From positions 1 to 64,000 of the forward strand of contig JALWDJ010000094.1 of assembly GCA_027014605.1 (NCBI GenBank): a DNA stretch of 64,000 nt, given 5' to 3'. A program made the position numbers and the translations under genes. Origin of the DNA: Campylobacteraceae bacterium. GTDB taxonomy: Bacteria > Campylobacterota > Campylobacteria > Campylobacterales > Sulfurovaceae. Under the pieces are notes generated by a model that searched no databases, was not told the DNA's origin, and saw only the letters and a program-made list of their open reading frames with translations. Positions 1 to 8,034 of the stretch are shown in pieces; positions within the stretch are counted from its first letter, which is position 1, and every line of letters starts with the position of its first letter.

Positions 1-188
1 ATCTTAAGAGCCTCTACACTATCTGGATTACCCATATCCATATGGGAGTCAGTAATATGTACAAGCTTTAGTGAGTTTGTTTTCTTCTCTTTTTTTGATG
101 TAGCCTCTGTAGCCATAAGTGGTGTTAAAGATAGTGCTATAGCACCTTTAAAAAAGTCCCTTCTTGAATTTGAGTTATTTTTTTTCAT
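1..188 (-). CDS. Tat-exported metallophosphoesterase, N-terminal part (runs off window)
   Basis: The first 62 codons of a minus-strand gene are visible; the rest lies left of the window. The start ATG at 188 has an AGGA-type ribosome-binding site about 9 bases upstream. The protein opens with a twin-arginine signal (SRRDFFKG near residues 8-15), followed by a hydrophobic stretch and a linker. It then enters KLVHITDSHMD, the first beta strand and D-x-H metal-binding motif of calcineurin-like metallophosphoesterases. The product is therefore probably a folded periplasmic phosphoesterase exported by the Tat system. SoxB is also Tat-exported and metallophosphatase-like, but its DTH motif context differs and too little is visible to call it. 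Substrate unknown. Confidence 0.75.
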   Translation of the reverse strand, partial: MKKNNSNSRRDFFKGAIALSLTPLMATEATSKKEKKTNSLKLVHITDSHMDMGNPDSVEALK

Positions 189-265
189 TTATATTTCCTA
201 TTTTTTAATTTTAGGAGTCTATTTTAGCTTAAGTAACTTTAACTTTTCACCTTATTATAAATACT

Positions 266-385
266 CTACTTTAACTCCCCCCAAGAGAGTCCAATATTAA
301 CAGAGCGTTTTAGAGGAATATTAAGCTTCATTATATTTTCCATAATCTTATTATATGTCTCTGACATAGATAATTTAATTAAATC
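266..385 (-). pseudogene. Duplicated 3' end of polA (remnant with in-frame deletion)
   Basis: Read on the minus strand this stretch gives DLIKLSM followed by KIMENIMKLN, PLK, SVNIG, SWGELK and a TAG stop. That is the C-terminus of the DNA polymerase I encoded at 2392-5031. Hand alignment pairs 266-349 with 2392-2475 (about 77 of 84 bases identical) and 350-385 with 2584-2619 (about 31 of 36). The 108 bases between, which encode polymerase motif C (HDE), are missing in frame, apparently joined at a repeated KKI. Several differences are synonymous, so the copy derives from a diverged polA rather than a recent duplication. Homology stops exactly at the RloB stop codon (386-388). There is no start codon and it cannot encode a working protein. 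Confidence 0.85.
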
Positions 386-949
386 TTATATTCCTAATCT
401 ATCAAATATTTTAAACATCTGACTACAACTTAAAATGTTTTCAATATCAAATTCTCTCTCTTTAGCATTCTTATAAGCATTTTCTAGATAAGGAGATAAT
501 TTTTCTACTAACTGTTGCATATTTTTATTTTTTTTGTAATTGTGTAAAACAGTATTTTCTAATCTTTTAATTGCTGTTTCAACATCAGCACACCTGTTAG
601 TAAAGTTTCTATTTTTTTTAAAATGGAGATAGAACCAATACTCTAAACAGGGATTATTGATAATAATGTTGTCTGAATAGTTTTGTAGATACTCTTTTAG
701 CAAATTGATATTATTTTCTCTTATAACTACATCAAGGTCAATAATCCAAAAGACATAATCTGCTTGTTTTAACTTCTCTTTAAAGATTTTATACATCTTT
801 TTCAAAGATTTTTTTAATGGTATCTCTGGCAATACGCTTACACCATTTGGTTTAATATTATTGATATAAGATATTTCACTCTCTCCATCAACCAATACAA
901 TATAGTTTGGCTTAAGTTTTCTCTTTGGACGACTTTTTCTTTTAGCCAT
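386..949 (-). CDS. RloB-like protein (TOPRIM-like), second gene of an ATPase/RloB module
   Basis: A 187-residue basic protein with the hallmarks of RloB-like (PF13707) proteins. It has VDGESE (residues 20-25), resembling the glutamate-bearing first strand of TOPRIM folds, then IDLDVVI (70-76) with a paired-aspartate strand, and NNPCLEYWFYLHF (98-110), a signature block of the family. The fold is associated with metal-dependent nuclease chemistry, though this is not demonstrated for this protein. Its ATG overlaps the stop of the upstream ATPase gene (TAATG), so the two are translationally coupled. RloB next to an AAA ATPase is a known anti-phage or abortive-infection arrangement, of which AbiL is the closest I recall. 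Its stop codon abuts the polA remnant exactly. Confidence 0.8.
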   Translation of the reverse strand: MAKRKSRPKRKLKPNYIVLVDGESEISYINNIKPNGVSVLPEIPLKKSLKKMYKIFKEKLKQADYVFWIIDLDVVIRENNINLLKEYLQNYSDNIIINNPCLEYWFYLHFKKNRNFTNRCADVETAIKRLENTVLHNYKKNKNMQQLVEKLSPYLENAYKNAKEREFDIENILSCSQMFKIFDRLGI

Positions 950-2166
950 TAAATATCCATAAAATAGTCTTTTAAGTTAGGTATTGCACCCAATTTACCA
1001 CTTTTATATATATTGTACATTGAAGACTCTTTTCGTAGAGTTTTTGTATCAAAATCACTTAAACTAAATAGCTCTGTTGAACTATTTTTTGATTTTTCAG
1101 TAAACCAAATAATATCTTGTCTCAAAATATCTTTTTCTAGTAATAGTTCTCTTGAGTGTGTTGTAAAAATAAGTTGAGAGTCTTTTGCATTGACTATAAA
1201 ACTTAATAAGAAGTGTTTTAACAAGTCAGGGTGTAAAGAAGCCTCTAATTCGTCAATTGGGATAATAAGAGACTCTTTTAATAAAAGTGTTAAAATGATT
1301 GAGAGTTGATAGTATCTTTGTGTACCAGTTGATTCATCGTTATACTCTAATTTATATCTTTTCAGATGTGTAAAAAATATTTCTAATTTTTTTAAATCAT
1401 TATGTTTTTTATTAATTCGTTTTAAGAACTCTTTAAACTCTTCTTCTAGTTCACTCTCCTCTATCTCAAAATTATCAATTCCAAAATCAGCATTTTGTAA
1501 AATATTTAATATCATTTTTTTATTTAAATCTTTTTTTTCTAACTGTTCAACAACAAAACCGACTAAATCAGTTGTTGGAAATATTGGTGGTAATACTTTT
1601 TTAAACCATGCTATTACATTTTCTAACTCTTCAATATCTATATTTGTTTTCATATAACCACTTAAAATTGAATTGTTATGGAGTGTATTATTTTTTAAAG
1701 ACTCTTTTGCAGACTTATTAATTTTGATTTTTGAACCAAAATTGTAGTTATTTCTATCAAAAATCAAAGCTTTTCTAGGATTATAAAAATAGAGTTGTTC
1801 AGCTAAAACTTTCTCTTTTGATACTTCTAAAATATATGAGTATTTTATGTTATTCATTAAAAAATCAAGTTCAAAAGAGGTTGATTTTTTTATCTCATCT
1901 GTAAATAAAAAAGGTTCTAATTCTATTAATTGGTCTTTTCGTTCAAGTGGATTTCTAATAAATTTTACTAAAAATTCAAGAGCTTTAAGTATATTTGTTT
2001 TACCACTTGCATTGCTCCCGTAAATTATAGCTGTTTTTAATATTTTCTCTTTACCTGAGTTATATATATAGTATTTATCATTTTCACTCTTATCAACTGT
2101 TTCAAAAGAGAGAGTTATTTCATCATCTATAGAACGAAAGTTTTTTACTGAAAAATTGATAATCAT
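949..2166 (-). CDS. AAA/ABC-type ATPase of RloA/AbiL-like defence module
   Basis: A 405-residue SMC/OLD-like ATPase (AAA_15/AAA_21, COG1106 type). Visible motifs are an N-terminal strand NFSVKNFRSI, Walker A GSNASGKT (50-57), an ABC-like signature STGTQRYYQLS (279-289), Walker B LIIPIDE (300-306) with the D-loop EASLHPD, and a switch histidine in TTHS (335-338). The region between about 90 and 260 is a helical, lysine/glutamate-rich insert. Such ATPases usually act as sensors or scaffolds for a partner effector, here the overlapping RloB-like gene. The start ATG is preceded by AGGAAA at a good distance and by a TATAAT box at 2204-2209. The anti-phage role is inferred from family and partner. 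Confidence 0.8.
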   Translation of the reverse strand: MIINFSVKNFRSIDDEITLSFETVDKSENDKYYIYNSGKEKILKTAIIYGSNASGKTNILKALEFLVKFIRNPLERKDQLIELEPFLFTDEIKKSTSFELDFLMNNIKYSYILEVSKEKVLAEQLYFYNPRKALIFDRNNYNFGSKIKINKSAKESLKNNTLHNNSILSGYMKTNIDIEELENVIAWFKKVLPPIFPTTDLVGFVVEQLEKKDLNKKMILNILQNADFGIDNFEIEESELEEEFKEFLKRINKKHNDLKKLEIFFTHLKRYKLEYNDESTGTQRYYQLSIILTLLLKESLIIPIDELEASLHPDLLKHFLLSFIVNAKDSQLIFTTHSRELLLEKDILRQDIIWFTEKSKNSSTELFSLSDFDTKTLRKESSMYNIYKSGKLGAIPNLKDYFMDI

Positions 2167-2203
2167 ATAGTTTTCCTAGCCAAATTTACGATTTATATGC
2201 AAA

Positions 2204-2209
2204 ATTATA
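2204..2209 (-). promoter_or_regulatory. Putative -10 box for ATPase-rloB
   Basis: A perfect TATAAT on the minus strand lies 38 bases upstream of the ATPase start codon, in AT-rich DNA and with no clear -35 element. That is usual for sigma-70 promoters in Campylobacterota. Confidence 0.45.
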
Positions 2210-2277
2210 CTGTAAAATTTTTAAAATATAGTTTTTATCATTTAGTTTTTTAAAACTTTTTTATATCTATTTTTCGG

Positions 2278-2373
2278 TTAAAGGTCTAAAAAATCTGCAT
2301 CTTTTGTTACTATAGTTAAATTATTCTCTTTTGCATATCTCCAAATTTCACTATCTTTCATATTTGGGTCTAT
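2278..2373 (-). pseudogene. C-terminal fragment of a DUF5615/PIN-like toxin
   Basis: The minus strand encodes about 31 residues ending in a normal stop (TAA at 2278-2280), including DPNMKDSEIW and NNLTIVTKDADF. This matches the C-terminal half of the DUF5615 PIN-like family, whose members read roughly D.EIW..A...N..IVT.D.DF. An in-frame TAG at 2374-2376 cuts off everything upstream, so the N-terminal catalytic aspartate and start are gone. No antitoxin is visible. It sits directly after the stop of intact polA and inside the ATPase/RloB island, consistent with a site that repeatedly gains and loses cassettes. Confidence 0.65.
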
Positions 2374-2391
2374 CTATAACATATTTAAATT

Positions 2392-5031
2392 CTATTTCAA
2401 CTCTCCCCAAGAGTCTCCAATATTAACAGAGCATTTTAGAGGAACATTAAGCTTCATTATATTTTCCATAATCTTTTTAAATTCCTCTGCAACCTCATCT
2501 ACAATATCTTCTCTTATCTCAAATATAAGCTCATCATGAATTTGAAGTAGCATTGCACCATCAATATTGTCTTGTTTAATCTTTTTATCTATCTCTAACA
2601 TAGATAGTTTAATTAAATCAGATGCACTCCCTTGAAATAGAGTATTTATAGACTCACGCATAAATGATGCCTTCTGCATATTGTTTGCACTCTTATAATT
2701 AAAAAATCTCTTTCTCTCTAATATAGTCTCAATATATCCAATCTCTTTTACTCTATCTTGAACACTTTCTAAAAATCTTTTAACTGTTGGAAATGAGTTA
2801 AAGTAGTTTTTTATAATCTCTCGTGCCTCACTAATAGAGATTTTTAGCTCTCCAGAGAGTTTTTTAGCTCCCATTCCATATAAAATCCCAAAATTGATAG
2901 ATTTTGCAATGGCTCTCTTCTCTTTAGCTAACTCTTCTCCAAATAGTCTTATAGCTGTTATTGTATGAATATCCAAATCACTATTAAATGCCTCTATTAG
3001 AGTTTTATCTTTAGAGAAGTGTGCTAGTAGTCTTAGTTCAATCTGAGAGTAGTCAATACTCAGTAGTTTATATCTATCTTTTGCTATAAATGTTTCTCTT
3101 ATTTTTCTACCAAGAGGTGAACGAACAGGAATATTTTGTAGATTTGGCTCTTTTGAACTGAGTCGTCCTGTTGATGTACCTGTCTGTAGAAAAGATGTAT
3201 ATATACGACTATTTTCATCTTTTTCAGCCAATCTTAAAAGGGGTATCGCATAGGTTGAGAGGAGTTTTTGAGTAGCCCTATACTCTAATATCTTAGGGAT
3301 AATATCATGTTCATCTATTAGTTGATTTAATACCTTTTCATTGGTACTATATCCTGTTTTTGTCTTTTTTATACTCTTTAATCCTAACTTATTAAATAGA
3401 ATATCTCCTAACTGTTGAGTAGATTTAATATTAAACTCACTCCCACTTAAACTATATATCTCTTCTGTTAACTCTTTAATTTTAGCACTTAATAGATTTT
3501 TTAGACTATTTAATCTATCTATATCTATCTTAATACCTGTCTGCTCCATATCTATTAGTATATTTATAAATGGATATTCAACTCTCTTAGCCTCATCTCT
3601 TAAACTCTTTTCTAAAAGCCCATTTAGTTTAAAATAGAGTCTATATGTAATTAGAGCATCTTCACTAGCATAAAATGATGCCAAATCGATATCAACAGAT
3701 GAGAAATCTTCTCCCTTTTTAACTAGACTCTTAAAAGATTTCATCTCATAATCAAAAAACTTTTTAGCTAAACTATCTAACCCTATCTTACTACCTGCAT
3801 TAAGTAGCCACGCCATTATCATTGTATCTGCATAGGGGATAATCTTCTCTATTCCATATCTATAATATAGAATTGATAAATCAAATTTTAGATTTTGTCC
3901 TACCACTTTAGCCTTTAATATCTTTTTAATAGCTCTTATCCCATCATCTATATTAATCTGCTCTCCAACTCCTAAGTAGTTATGAGCAATTGGTACATAA
4001 TAGGCTATATGGTTATCCATAGCAAATGAGAAACCGACTAATCTATCTCTTTTTATATCTAATCCTGTTGTCTCTGTATCAAATGCTATAATAGTATCTG
4101 TAGTAATAGTATCAATAATTTTAAATAGCTCTTGACTACTATTTAGAGTAATATTTTTAAATGATATTTGAGGAGTCTCTCTGAACTCTGCCTTTTTTAG
4201 TGCCTGTCTCATCTCATATAGTTTAAAATCATCAATTAATGGTATAAGATAGTTTTTATCTTCAAAGATAAAACTATCTAAATCAAAATCTTTAAATATA
4301 TCTCTTCTTAGAGTTACTAACTCTCTTGATAGAAATGCACTCTCTTTTCCATCTAAGAGTAGCTTCTGAACTCTTTTAGTTCCAGCTCTATCTATATTGT
4401 CATAGATATTTTCTAAAGTATGAAACTCATTAATAAGCCTAGATGCTCCAACCTTTCCAATCCCCTTTACTCCAACGATATTATCCGAACTATCTCCAAC
4501 AAGTGCTTGAAAATTTGTGAAATCTTTAGGTTTAACCCCAAACTTTTTAAAACAGCCATCTTCATCTATCTCTATCTTTTTTATCGCATCGTAGAGTTTA
4601 ACTCTATTATCTATTAGTTGATATAAATCCTTATCGTGAGATACAACTCTTACCTTTAATCCCTTATCTTTAGCAAAAGAGGCTACGGTTGCAATTACAT
4701 CATCAGCCTCATAACCATCTTTAGAGATATTTGCAAATCCCATCTCGCTTATCCAATCAATTGCAATAGGTAACTGTTTTAGTAAATCTTCAGGGGCATC
4801 TCCTCTATTTGCCTTATACTCTGGATATATATCATGTCTAAATGATTTCTCTTTTGTATCTAATGCAAAGACAATATAGTCTGTATTATGCTCCCTCTTT
4901 AGAGAGTCAATTAGATTTATAAATCCTGTCAAAAGTCCTGTTGGAAAACCTTTTGAGTTTCTAAGGGGAGGAAGAGCAAAATATGAACGGAAAAAAAAAC
5001 CAAATGTATCAATAATTGTAATAGTTTTCAA
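2392..5031 (-). CDS. polA: DNA polymerase I
   Basis: An 879-residue three-domain Pol I for repair and Okazaki-fragment processing. The 5'-nuclease domain has the FFFRSYFALPP start, EADD (108-111) and VGDSSDN (178-184). The 3'-5' exonuclease domain keeps DTE (318-320), an FDL aspartate and a YASED motif, so proofreading should be intact, unlike in many bacterial Pol I proteins. The polymerase domain has motif A (DYSQIELR), motif B (KRAIAKSINFGILYG) and motif C (HDE, 832-834). Translation starts at a TTG (5029-5031) with a weak ribosome-binding site; no better ATG precedes the conserved N-terminus. The last 76 codons or so are duplicated at 266-385, so this 3' end may have been replaced when the neighbouring island arrived. 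Confidence 0.97.
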   Translation of the reverse strand: MKTITIIDTFGFFFRSYFALPPLRNSKGFPTGLLTGFINLIDSLKREHNTDYIVFALDTKEKSFRHDIYPEYKANRGDAPEDLLKQLPIAIDWISEMGFANISKDGYEADDVIATVASFAKDKGLKVRVVSHDKDLYQLIDNRVKLYDAIKKIEIDEDGCFKKFGVKPKDFTNFQALVGDSSDNIVGVKGIGKVGASRLINEFHTLENIYDNIDRAGTKRVQKLLLDGKESAFLSRELVTLRRDIFKDFDLDSFIFEDKNYLIPLIDDFKLYEMRQALKKAEFRETPQISFKNITLNSSQELFKIIDTITTDTIIAFDTETTGLDIKRDRLVGFSFAMDNHIAYYVPIAHNYLGVGEQINIDDGIRAIKKILKAKVVGQNLKFDLSILYYRYGIEKIIPYADTMIMAWLLNAGSKIGLDSLAKKFFDYEMKSFKSLVKKGEDFSSVDIDLASFYASEDALITYRLYFKLNGLLEKSLRDEAKRVEYPFINILIDMEQTGIKIDIDRLNSLKNLLSAKIKELTEEIYSLSGSEFNIKSTQQLGDILFNKLGLKSIKKTKTGYSTNEKVLNQLIDEHDIIPKILEYRATQKLLSTYAIPLLRLAEKDENSRIYTSFLQTGTSTGRLSSKEPNLQNIPVRSPLGRKIRETFIAKDRYKLLSIDYSQIELRLLAHFSKDKTLIEAFNSDLDIHTITAIRLFGEELAKEKRAIAKSINFGILYGMGAKKLSGELKISISEAREIIKNYFNSFPTVKRFLESVQDRVKEIGYIETILERKRFFNYKSANNMQKASFMRESINTLFQGSASDLIKLSMLEIDKKIKQDNIDGAMLLQIHDELIFEIREDIVDEVAEEFKKIMENIMKLNVPLKCSVNIGDSWGELK

Positions 5032-5164
5032 ATTAAAAGCCTAATAAATAATATGGGGTATTTTACAATATTTTGATTAAACGAAAATCAATAGTATGCT
5101 TAATTTTATATTAATAAGATATAATAATTATTATATTAAAAAAATAAACAGTAAAAGATTTTAT

Positions 5165-5539
5165 ATGGAAAAGTTAGTAAATGACCCCTATTTAAATACT
5201 GTTAAGATAAATTTAGCAGATAAAAGAATTAAACATAAGAGAGATAAAAATACTAAAAGGGATAGTTTTTTATCTCAAAAAGTATATATAACTGATTATA
5301 TGAATATCTCTGAAGAGGTGGCATCTATAATTTTTTTAATAGCTTTTTTATTAATACCTTATGGAGTAGGTGTTCTATTTGTATTTCTTATTTTTGCAAA
5401 AAATGATATAGATATTTTTAAAAGAATAGATATTGATGAGTACTATATATTATGGTCAATAGGTTATGAGATAATAGCACTCTTTTTACTTCTATTTATC
5501 TTTAAGAGTGCCATTAATTTTAAATTAAAGAGATTATGA
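5165..5539 (+). CDS. Small two-helix membrane protein of unknown function
   Basis: Not recognised. From the ATG at 5165 the product is about 124 residues: a charged, lysine/aspartate-rich N-terminal half, then two hydrophobic segments (FLIAFLLIPYGVGVLFVFLIF and YYILWSIGYEIIALFLLLFIF). An upstream in-frame ATG at 5096 would add 23 residues of AT-driven low-complexity sequence, so I prefer the shorter form; neither has a convincing ribosome-binding site. The gene faces polA and its last bases overlap the end of the convergent ferritin-like gene. Probably an inner-membrane protein. Confidence 0.5.
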   Translation: MEKLVNDPYLNTVKINLADKRIKHKRDKNTKRDSFLSQKVYITDYMNISEEVASIIFLIAFLLIPYGVGVLFVFLIFAKNDIDIFKRIDIDEYYILWSIGYEIIALFLLLFIFKSAINFKLKRL

Positions 5540-6355
5540 GATATGTTCCAATGCCTCTTTCATTAATGCTATATGATAATTCTCTTGATTATTGATAAAT
5601 GTAAAAAATGATGCAAAGTATTCAGAGCTACTACTAACAGCCTCTGCTAATCTTTTACACTCCTCTTTAGCTCCTATCTCCTCTTGTATGCCATCTTTTA
5701 AAAATTGCTTTAAATCATCAAATTTATAAATCTCTTCCATTAAACTTCTAGGAACAGCTAAAATTCCCATATCTGCCATTATCTGTCCAAAACTTCTAAG
5801 GTGAAAAAATGACTCATCAATTAATATTTGGAATATTCTATTTAAAAAGGCATCATTACTATTTGCTTTTGAGTAGTTATATACCATAATAAGCTCATAC
5901 TCCTTATAGCTCTCCTCAAATAGAAATAGAGTTAAAGCGTCTCTAGCTTCATCTGTCAAGTTAACATTAGGATACTCTCTTTTTGTATCAAAACAGCTAG
6001 ATACATCTTCATCAGGTATATTTTTTAGAGCTAACTTAATGTAGTTAAAATCACTCTGCATTCTAAACGCTATATCTCTATCTTTACAACTATCTAATTT
6101 ATTCTCAATGCTCTCAATTCTGCTTATAATATTATTTATCATAATAGATAATCTATCTACTCTAATTGGAACTTGATTTACGCTATAGTTATACTCTTCT
6201 CCTCTTTTAATAAAATCATTCTCTAGCCAAGTAAAGTGTTTAAAAAATATATTAGAAAATTCATATAAATCTTGTCTTGTAGTTGTTTTTGACATAAATC
6301 CTGTAAACTGTGTAGCTAAAAATAGCTCATGAACCTCTCTAAATAAATCGTGCAT
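5534..6355 (-). CDS. Ferritin-like (putative diiron) protein coupled to an Fe-S scaffold
   Basis: A 273-residue, largely helical soluble protein not matched to a named family. The C-terminal half carries features of a ferritin-like four-helix bundle: FEESYKEYE (146-154), DESFFH (180-185), EEIGAKEE (225-232) and an ExxH at ENYH (258-261). These could supply the carboxylate/histidine ligands of a diiron site. The start is the ATG at 6355, which overlaps the stop of the upstream scaffold gene (TAATG) and has GGAGGAG just before it. A longer frame from 6382 starts inside the neighbour and lacks support. The coupling suggests iron storage, sensing or delivery for cluster assembly. That is an inference. 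Confidence 0.6.
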   Translation of the reverse strand: MHDLFREVHELFLATQFTGFMSKTTTRQDLYEFSNIFFKHFTWLENDFIKRGEEYNYSVNQVPIRVDRLSIMINNIISRIESIENKLDSCKDRDIAFRMQSDFNYIKLALKNIPDEDVSSCFDTKREYPNVNLTDEARDALTLFLFEESYKEYELIMVYNYSKANSNDAFLNRIFQILIDESFFHLRSFGQIMADMGILAVPRSLMEEIYKFDDLKQFLKDGIQEEIGAKEECKRLAEAVSSSSEYFASFFTFINNQENYHIALMKEALEHIS

Positions 6356-6798
6356 TATTTCTCCTCCTCTTTTGGTGTACAATCTGTTTTTATTATATAG
6401 CTTATCATTGGAAAATCTTTATCTTTTTTTCTCTCTAAATATGTATCCATTGAGGCTTGAAGTGCAAGTACTACCATCTCTGTACAAGCCGCATCTTCAG
6501 GTGTTTGATTATCTAGCATACCTAAGGTAACAGATATAAGCTCTCTAGCTCTTGAAAAGCTTACTCCTTTAGCTTCAGTTGTAATAATAGAACCAGCAAC
6601 TATGGTTGTAGTACAACCAATTGCTTGAAACTTAATATCCTCTATAATAGGTTCATCTTCCTCTCTTACTTTAATATATATGGCAACCTTTTCACCATTT
6701 TGTGGATTTTTACCCATTCCTGTAGCATCACTATCTATCATTTCCCCATAATTTTTAGGGTTCATCATATGTTCCATAAGCTGTGCATCTGCATTCAT
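6355..6798 (-). CDS. NifU/IscU-type iron-sulfur cluster scaffold, variant lacking the first cysteine
   Basis: A 147-residue protein homologous to the NifU N-terminal/IscU scaffold. MMNPKNYGEM (11-20) is the family opening and GCTTTIVAGS (61-70) carries the second conserved cysteine (C62). ACTEMVV (104-110) carries the third (C105). The first cluster-binding cysteine, normally in a G-N-P-x-C-G-D loop, is replaced by asparagine (N34 in NPQNGEK), and the adjacent aspartate is glutamate. The start at 6798 is preferred because AAAGG lies 8 bases upstream; the frame can be extended five codons to 6813. No cysteine desulfurase lies in the window. It forms an operon with the overlapping ferritin-like gene. 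Confidence 0.8.
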   Translation of the reverse strand: MNADAQLMEHMMNPKNYGEMIDSDATGMGKNPQNGEKVAIYIKVREEDEPIIEDIKFQAIGCTTTIVAGSIITTEAKGVSFSRARELISVTLGMLDNQTPEDAACTEMVVLALQASMDTYLERKKDKDFPMISYIIKTDCTPKEEEK

Positions 6799-6938
6799 TA
6801 ATTTACCTTTCATAAAAAAAATTAAAACTTAACAATAAATTAGTTCTTTTGTTGGTGATTATATCTAAAATTTGATAATGCCATATATATTAGTTTAAAA
6901 TATCTCAAATTGATATAAAGGATTTGTGTTAAAATAGG

Positions 6939-6944
6939 TATAAT
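6939..6944 (+). promoter_or_regulatory. Putative -10 box for lptA operon
   Basis: TATAAT, 24 bases before the lptA ATG, in the 170-base divergent gap between the scaffold gene and lptA. No -35 element is evident. Confidence 0.45.
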
Positions 6945-6968
6945 AACAGAAAAAATAGGGTTTAATTT

Positions 6969-7433
6969 ATGAAAAGAATATATATATCTATTTTTATATT
7001 TCTCTCTACTCTTCTTTATGGTGATATGGTTGATATTAAGGCTAACTATTTTCATGCAAATAATATATTAAAAGTTGCATATTTTGAGGGAAATGCTAGA
7101 ATTAAAGAGGGAGTAAATAGATTTAGTGCAAATAAAATAATAGTATATTTTAATAAGAAAAAAAAGGCTACTAAGTATGAGGCTATTGGTGGGGTAACAT
7201 TTGATTTGGTTGAGCATGGAGTACACTATGTTGGTAAAGCAGAAAAGATAATATATTCACCAAATAGTTCAAAATACTACTTCTATGGAGATGTTGTATT
7301 AAGAGATTTAACTAATAATAGAAAGATAGAGGCTAATTCAATATCGTTAGATTTAAAAACAGGTTTAGCTGATATTAAGGGTGGAAATAGAAAACCTGTA
7401 CATTTTATATTTGAGATAGAGGATAAAAAGTAG
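6969..7433 (+). CDS. lptA: LptA-like periplasmic lipopolysaccharide transport protein
   Basis: A 154-residue protein with an N-terminal signal peptide (MKRIYISIFIFLSTLLYG) followed by an OstA/LptA-type beta-jellyroll. The repeated pattern is visible: DIKANYFHANN, YFEGNARIKEG, FSANKIIVYF, EAIGGVTFDL, YFYGDVVLRD, IEANSISLDL. LptA forms the periplasmic bridge carrying lipopolysaccharide to the outer membrane. The length is typical for the short LptA of this phylum. The gene heads a plus-strand run in which its stop overlaps the GTG of engB (TAGTG). The gene name is by homology; LptC is not nearby. Confidence 0.85.
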   Translation: MKRIYISIFIFLSTLLYGDMVDIKANYFHANNILKVAYFEGNARIKEGVNRFSANKIIVYFNKKKKATKYEAIGGVTFDLVEHGVHYVGKAEKIIYSPNSSKYYFYGDVVLRDLTNNRKIEANSISLDLKTGLADIKGGNRKPVHFIFEIEDKK

Positions 7434-8032
7434 TGATACCAAGAGTTATAGATGCAGATTTTATAAAATCTGCACAATCATTAAGAGATAGTATAGATGA
7501 TACGGTAAGTGAGGTAGTATTTTTAGGTCGTTCAAATGTTGGTAAAAGTTCAACTATAAATGGATTAACATCTCGTAAAAATTTAGCAAAGAGTTCATCA
7601 ACTCCAGGTAAGACTCAACTTATTAACTTTTTTAATATAAGATATAGATGTGATGAGAGAGATTTTAATATTCGTTTTGTTGATTTACCTGGTTTTGGAT
7701 ATGCTAAAGTCTCTAAAGATTTAAAGAGTATATGGCAGAAAAATTTAGTAGAGTTTATTAAACATCGTGTTTCTATTCGAGTTTTTATTCACTTAAGAGA
7801 TGCAAGACATCCTAATGCTAAAATAGATAGAGATGTTGAAGAGTATGTTTCTAAATTTATTAGAGGTGACCAAGTATATTTAAGTATCTTTACTAAAATA
7901 GATAAACTTAATCAAAAAGAGAAAACTGCACTTAAAAAAGCTTTTCCTAACTCTATTGTTATTAGTAATTCAAAACGATATGGATATGATAGGGTACATC
8001 AGAAGATTTTTAAACATATATTTGGGATATAG
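7433..8032 (+). CDS. engB: Ribosome biogenesis GTPase EngB (YihA/YsxC)
   Basis: A 199-residue TRAFAC-class GTPase. G1 is GRSNVGKSS (32-40), G2 a threonine in SSTPGKT (55-61), G3 VDLPGFGY (83-90), G4 TKID (154-157) and G5 around SNS (178-180). EngB assists late assembly of the large ribosomal subunit. It begins at a GTG overlapping the lptA stop codon and ends two bases before the acetyltransferase ATG, so the genes are co-transcribed. The lptA-engB order is a familiar one in Campylobacterota. Confidence 0.95.
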   Translation: MIPRVIDADFIKSAQSLRDSIDDTVSEVVFLGRSNVGKSSTINGLTSRKNLAKSSSTPGKTQLINFFNIRYRCDERDFNIRFVDLPGFGYAKVSKDLKSIWQKNLVEFIKHRVSIRVFIHLRDARHPNAKIDRDVEEYVSKFIRGDQVYLSIFTKIDKLNQKEKTALKKAFPNSIVISNSKRYGYDRVHQKIFKHIFGI

Positions 8033-8034
8033 TA

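Noticed and set aside
1-188. SoxB thiosulfohydrolase
   Set aside because: It has a Tat signal and metallophosphatase start, but the visible ITDSHMDMGNPDS context does not match SoxB's usual DTHAQL-type motif, and too little of the gene is present.
266-385. Transposon target-site duplication or simple direct repeat
   Set aside because: The repeat is about 120 bases of coding sequence with synonymous changes and an internal in-frame deletion. That fits a diverged gene end rather than a target duplication, and no transposase is nearby.
4420-4617. Plus-strand reading frame inside polA
   Set aside because: Shadow of the polA coding sequence; no ribosome-binding site, no recognisable protein features.
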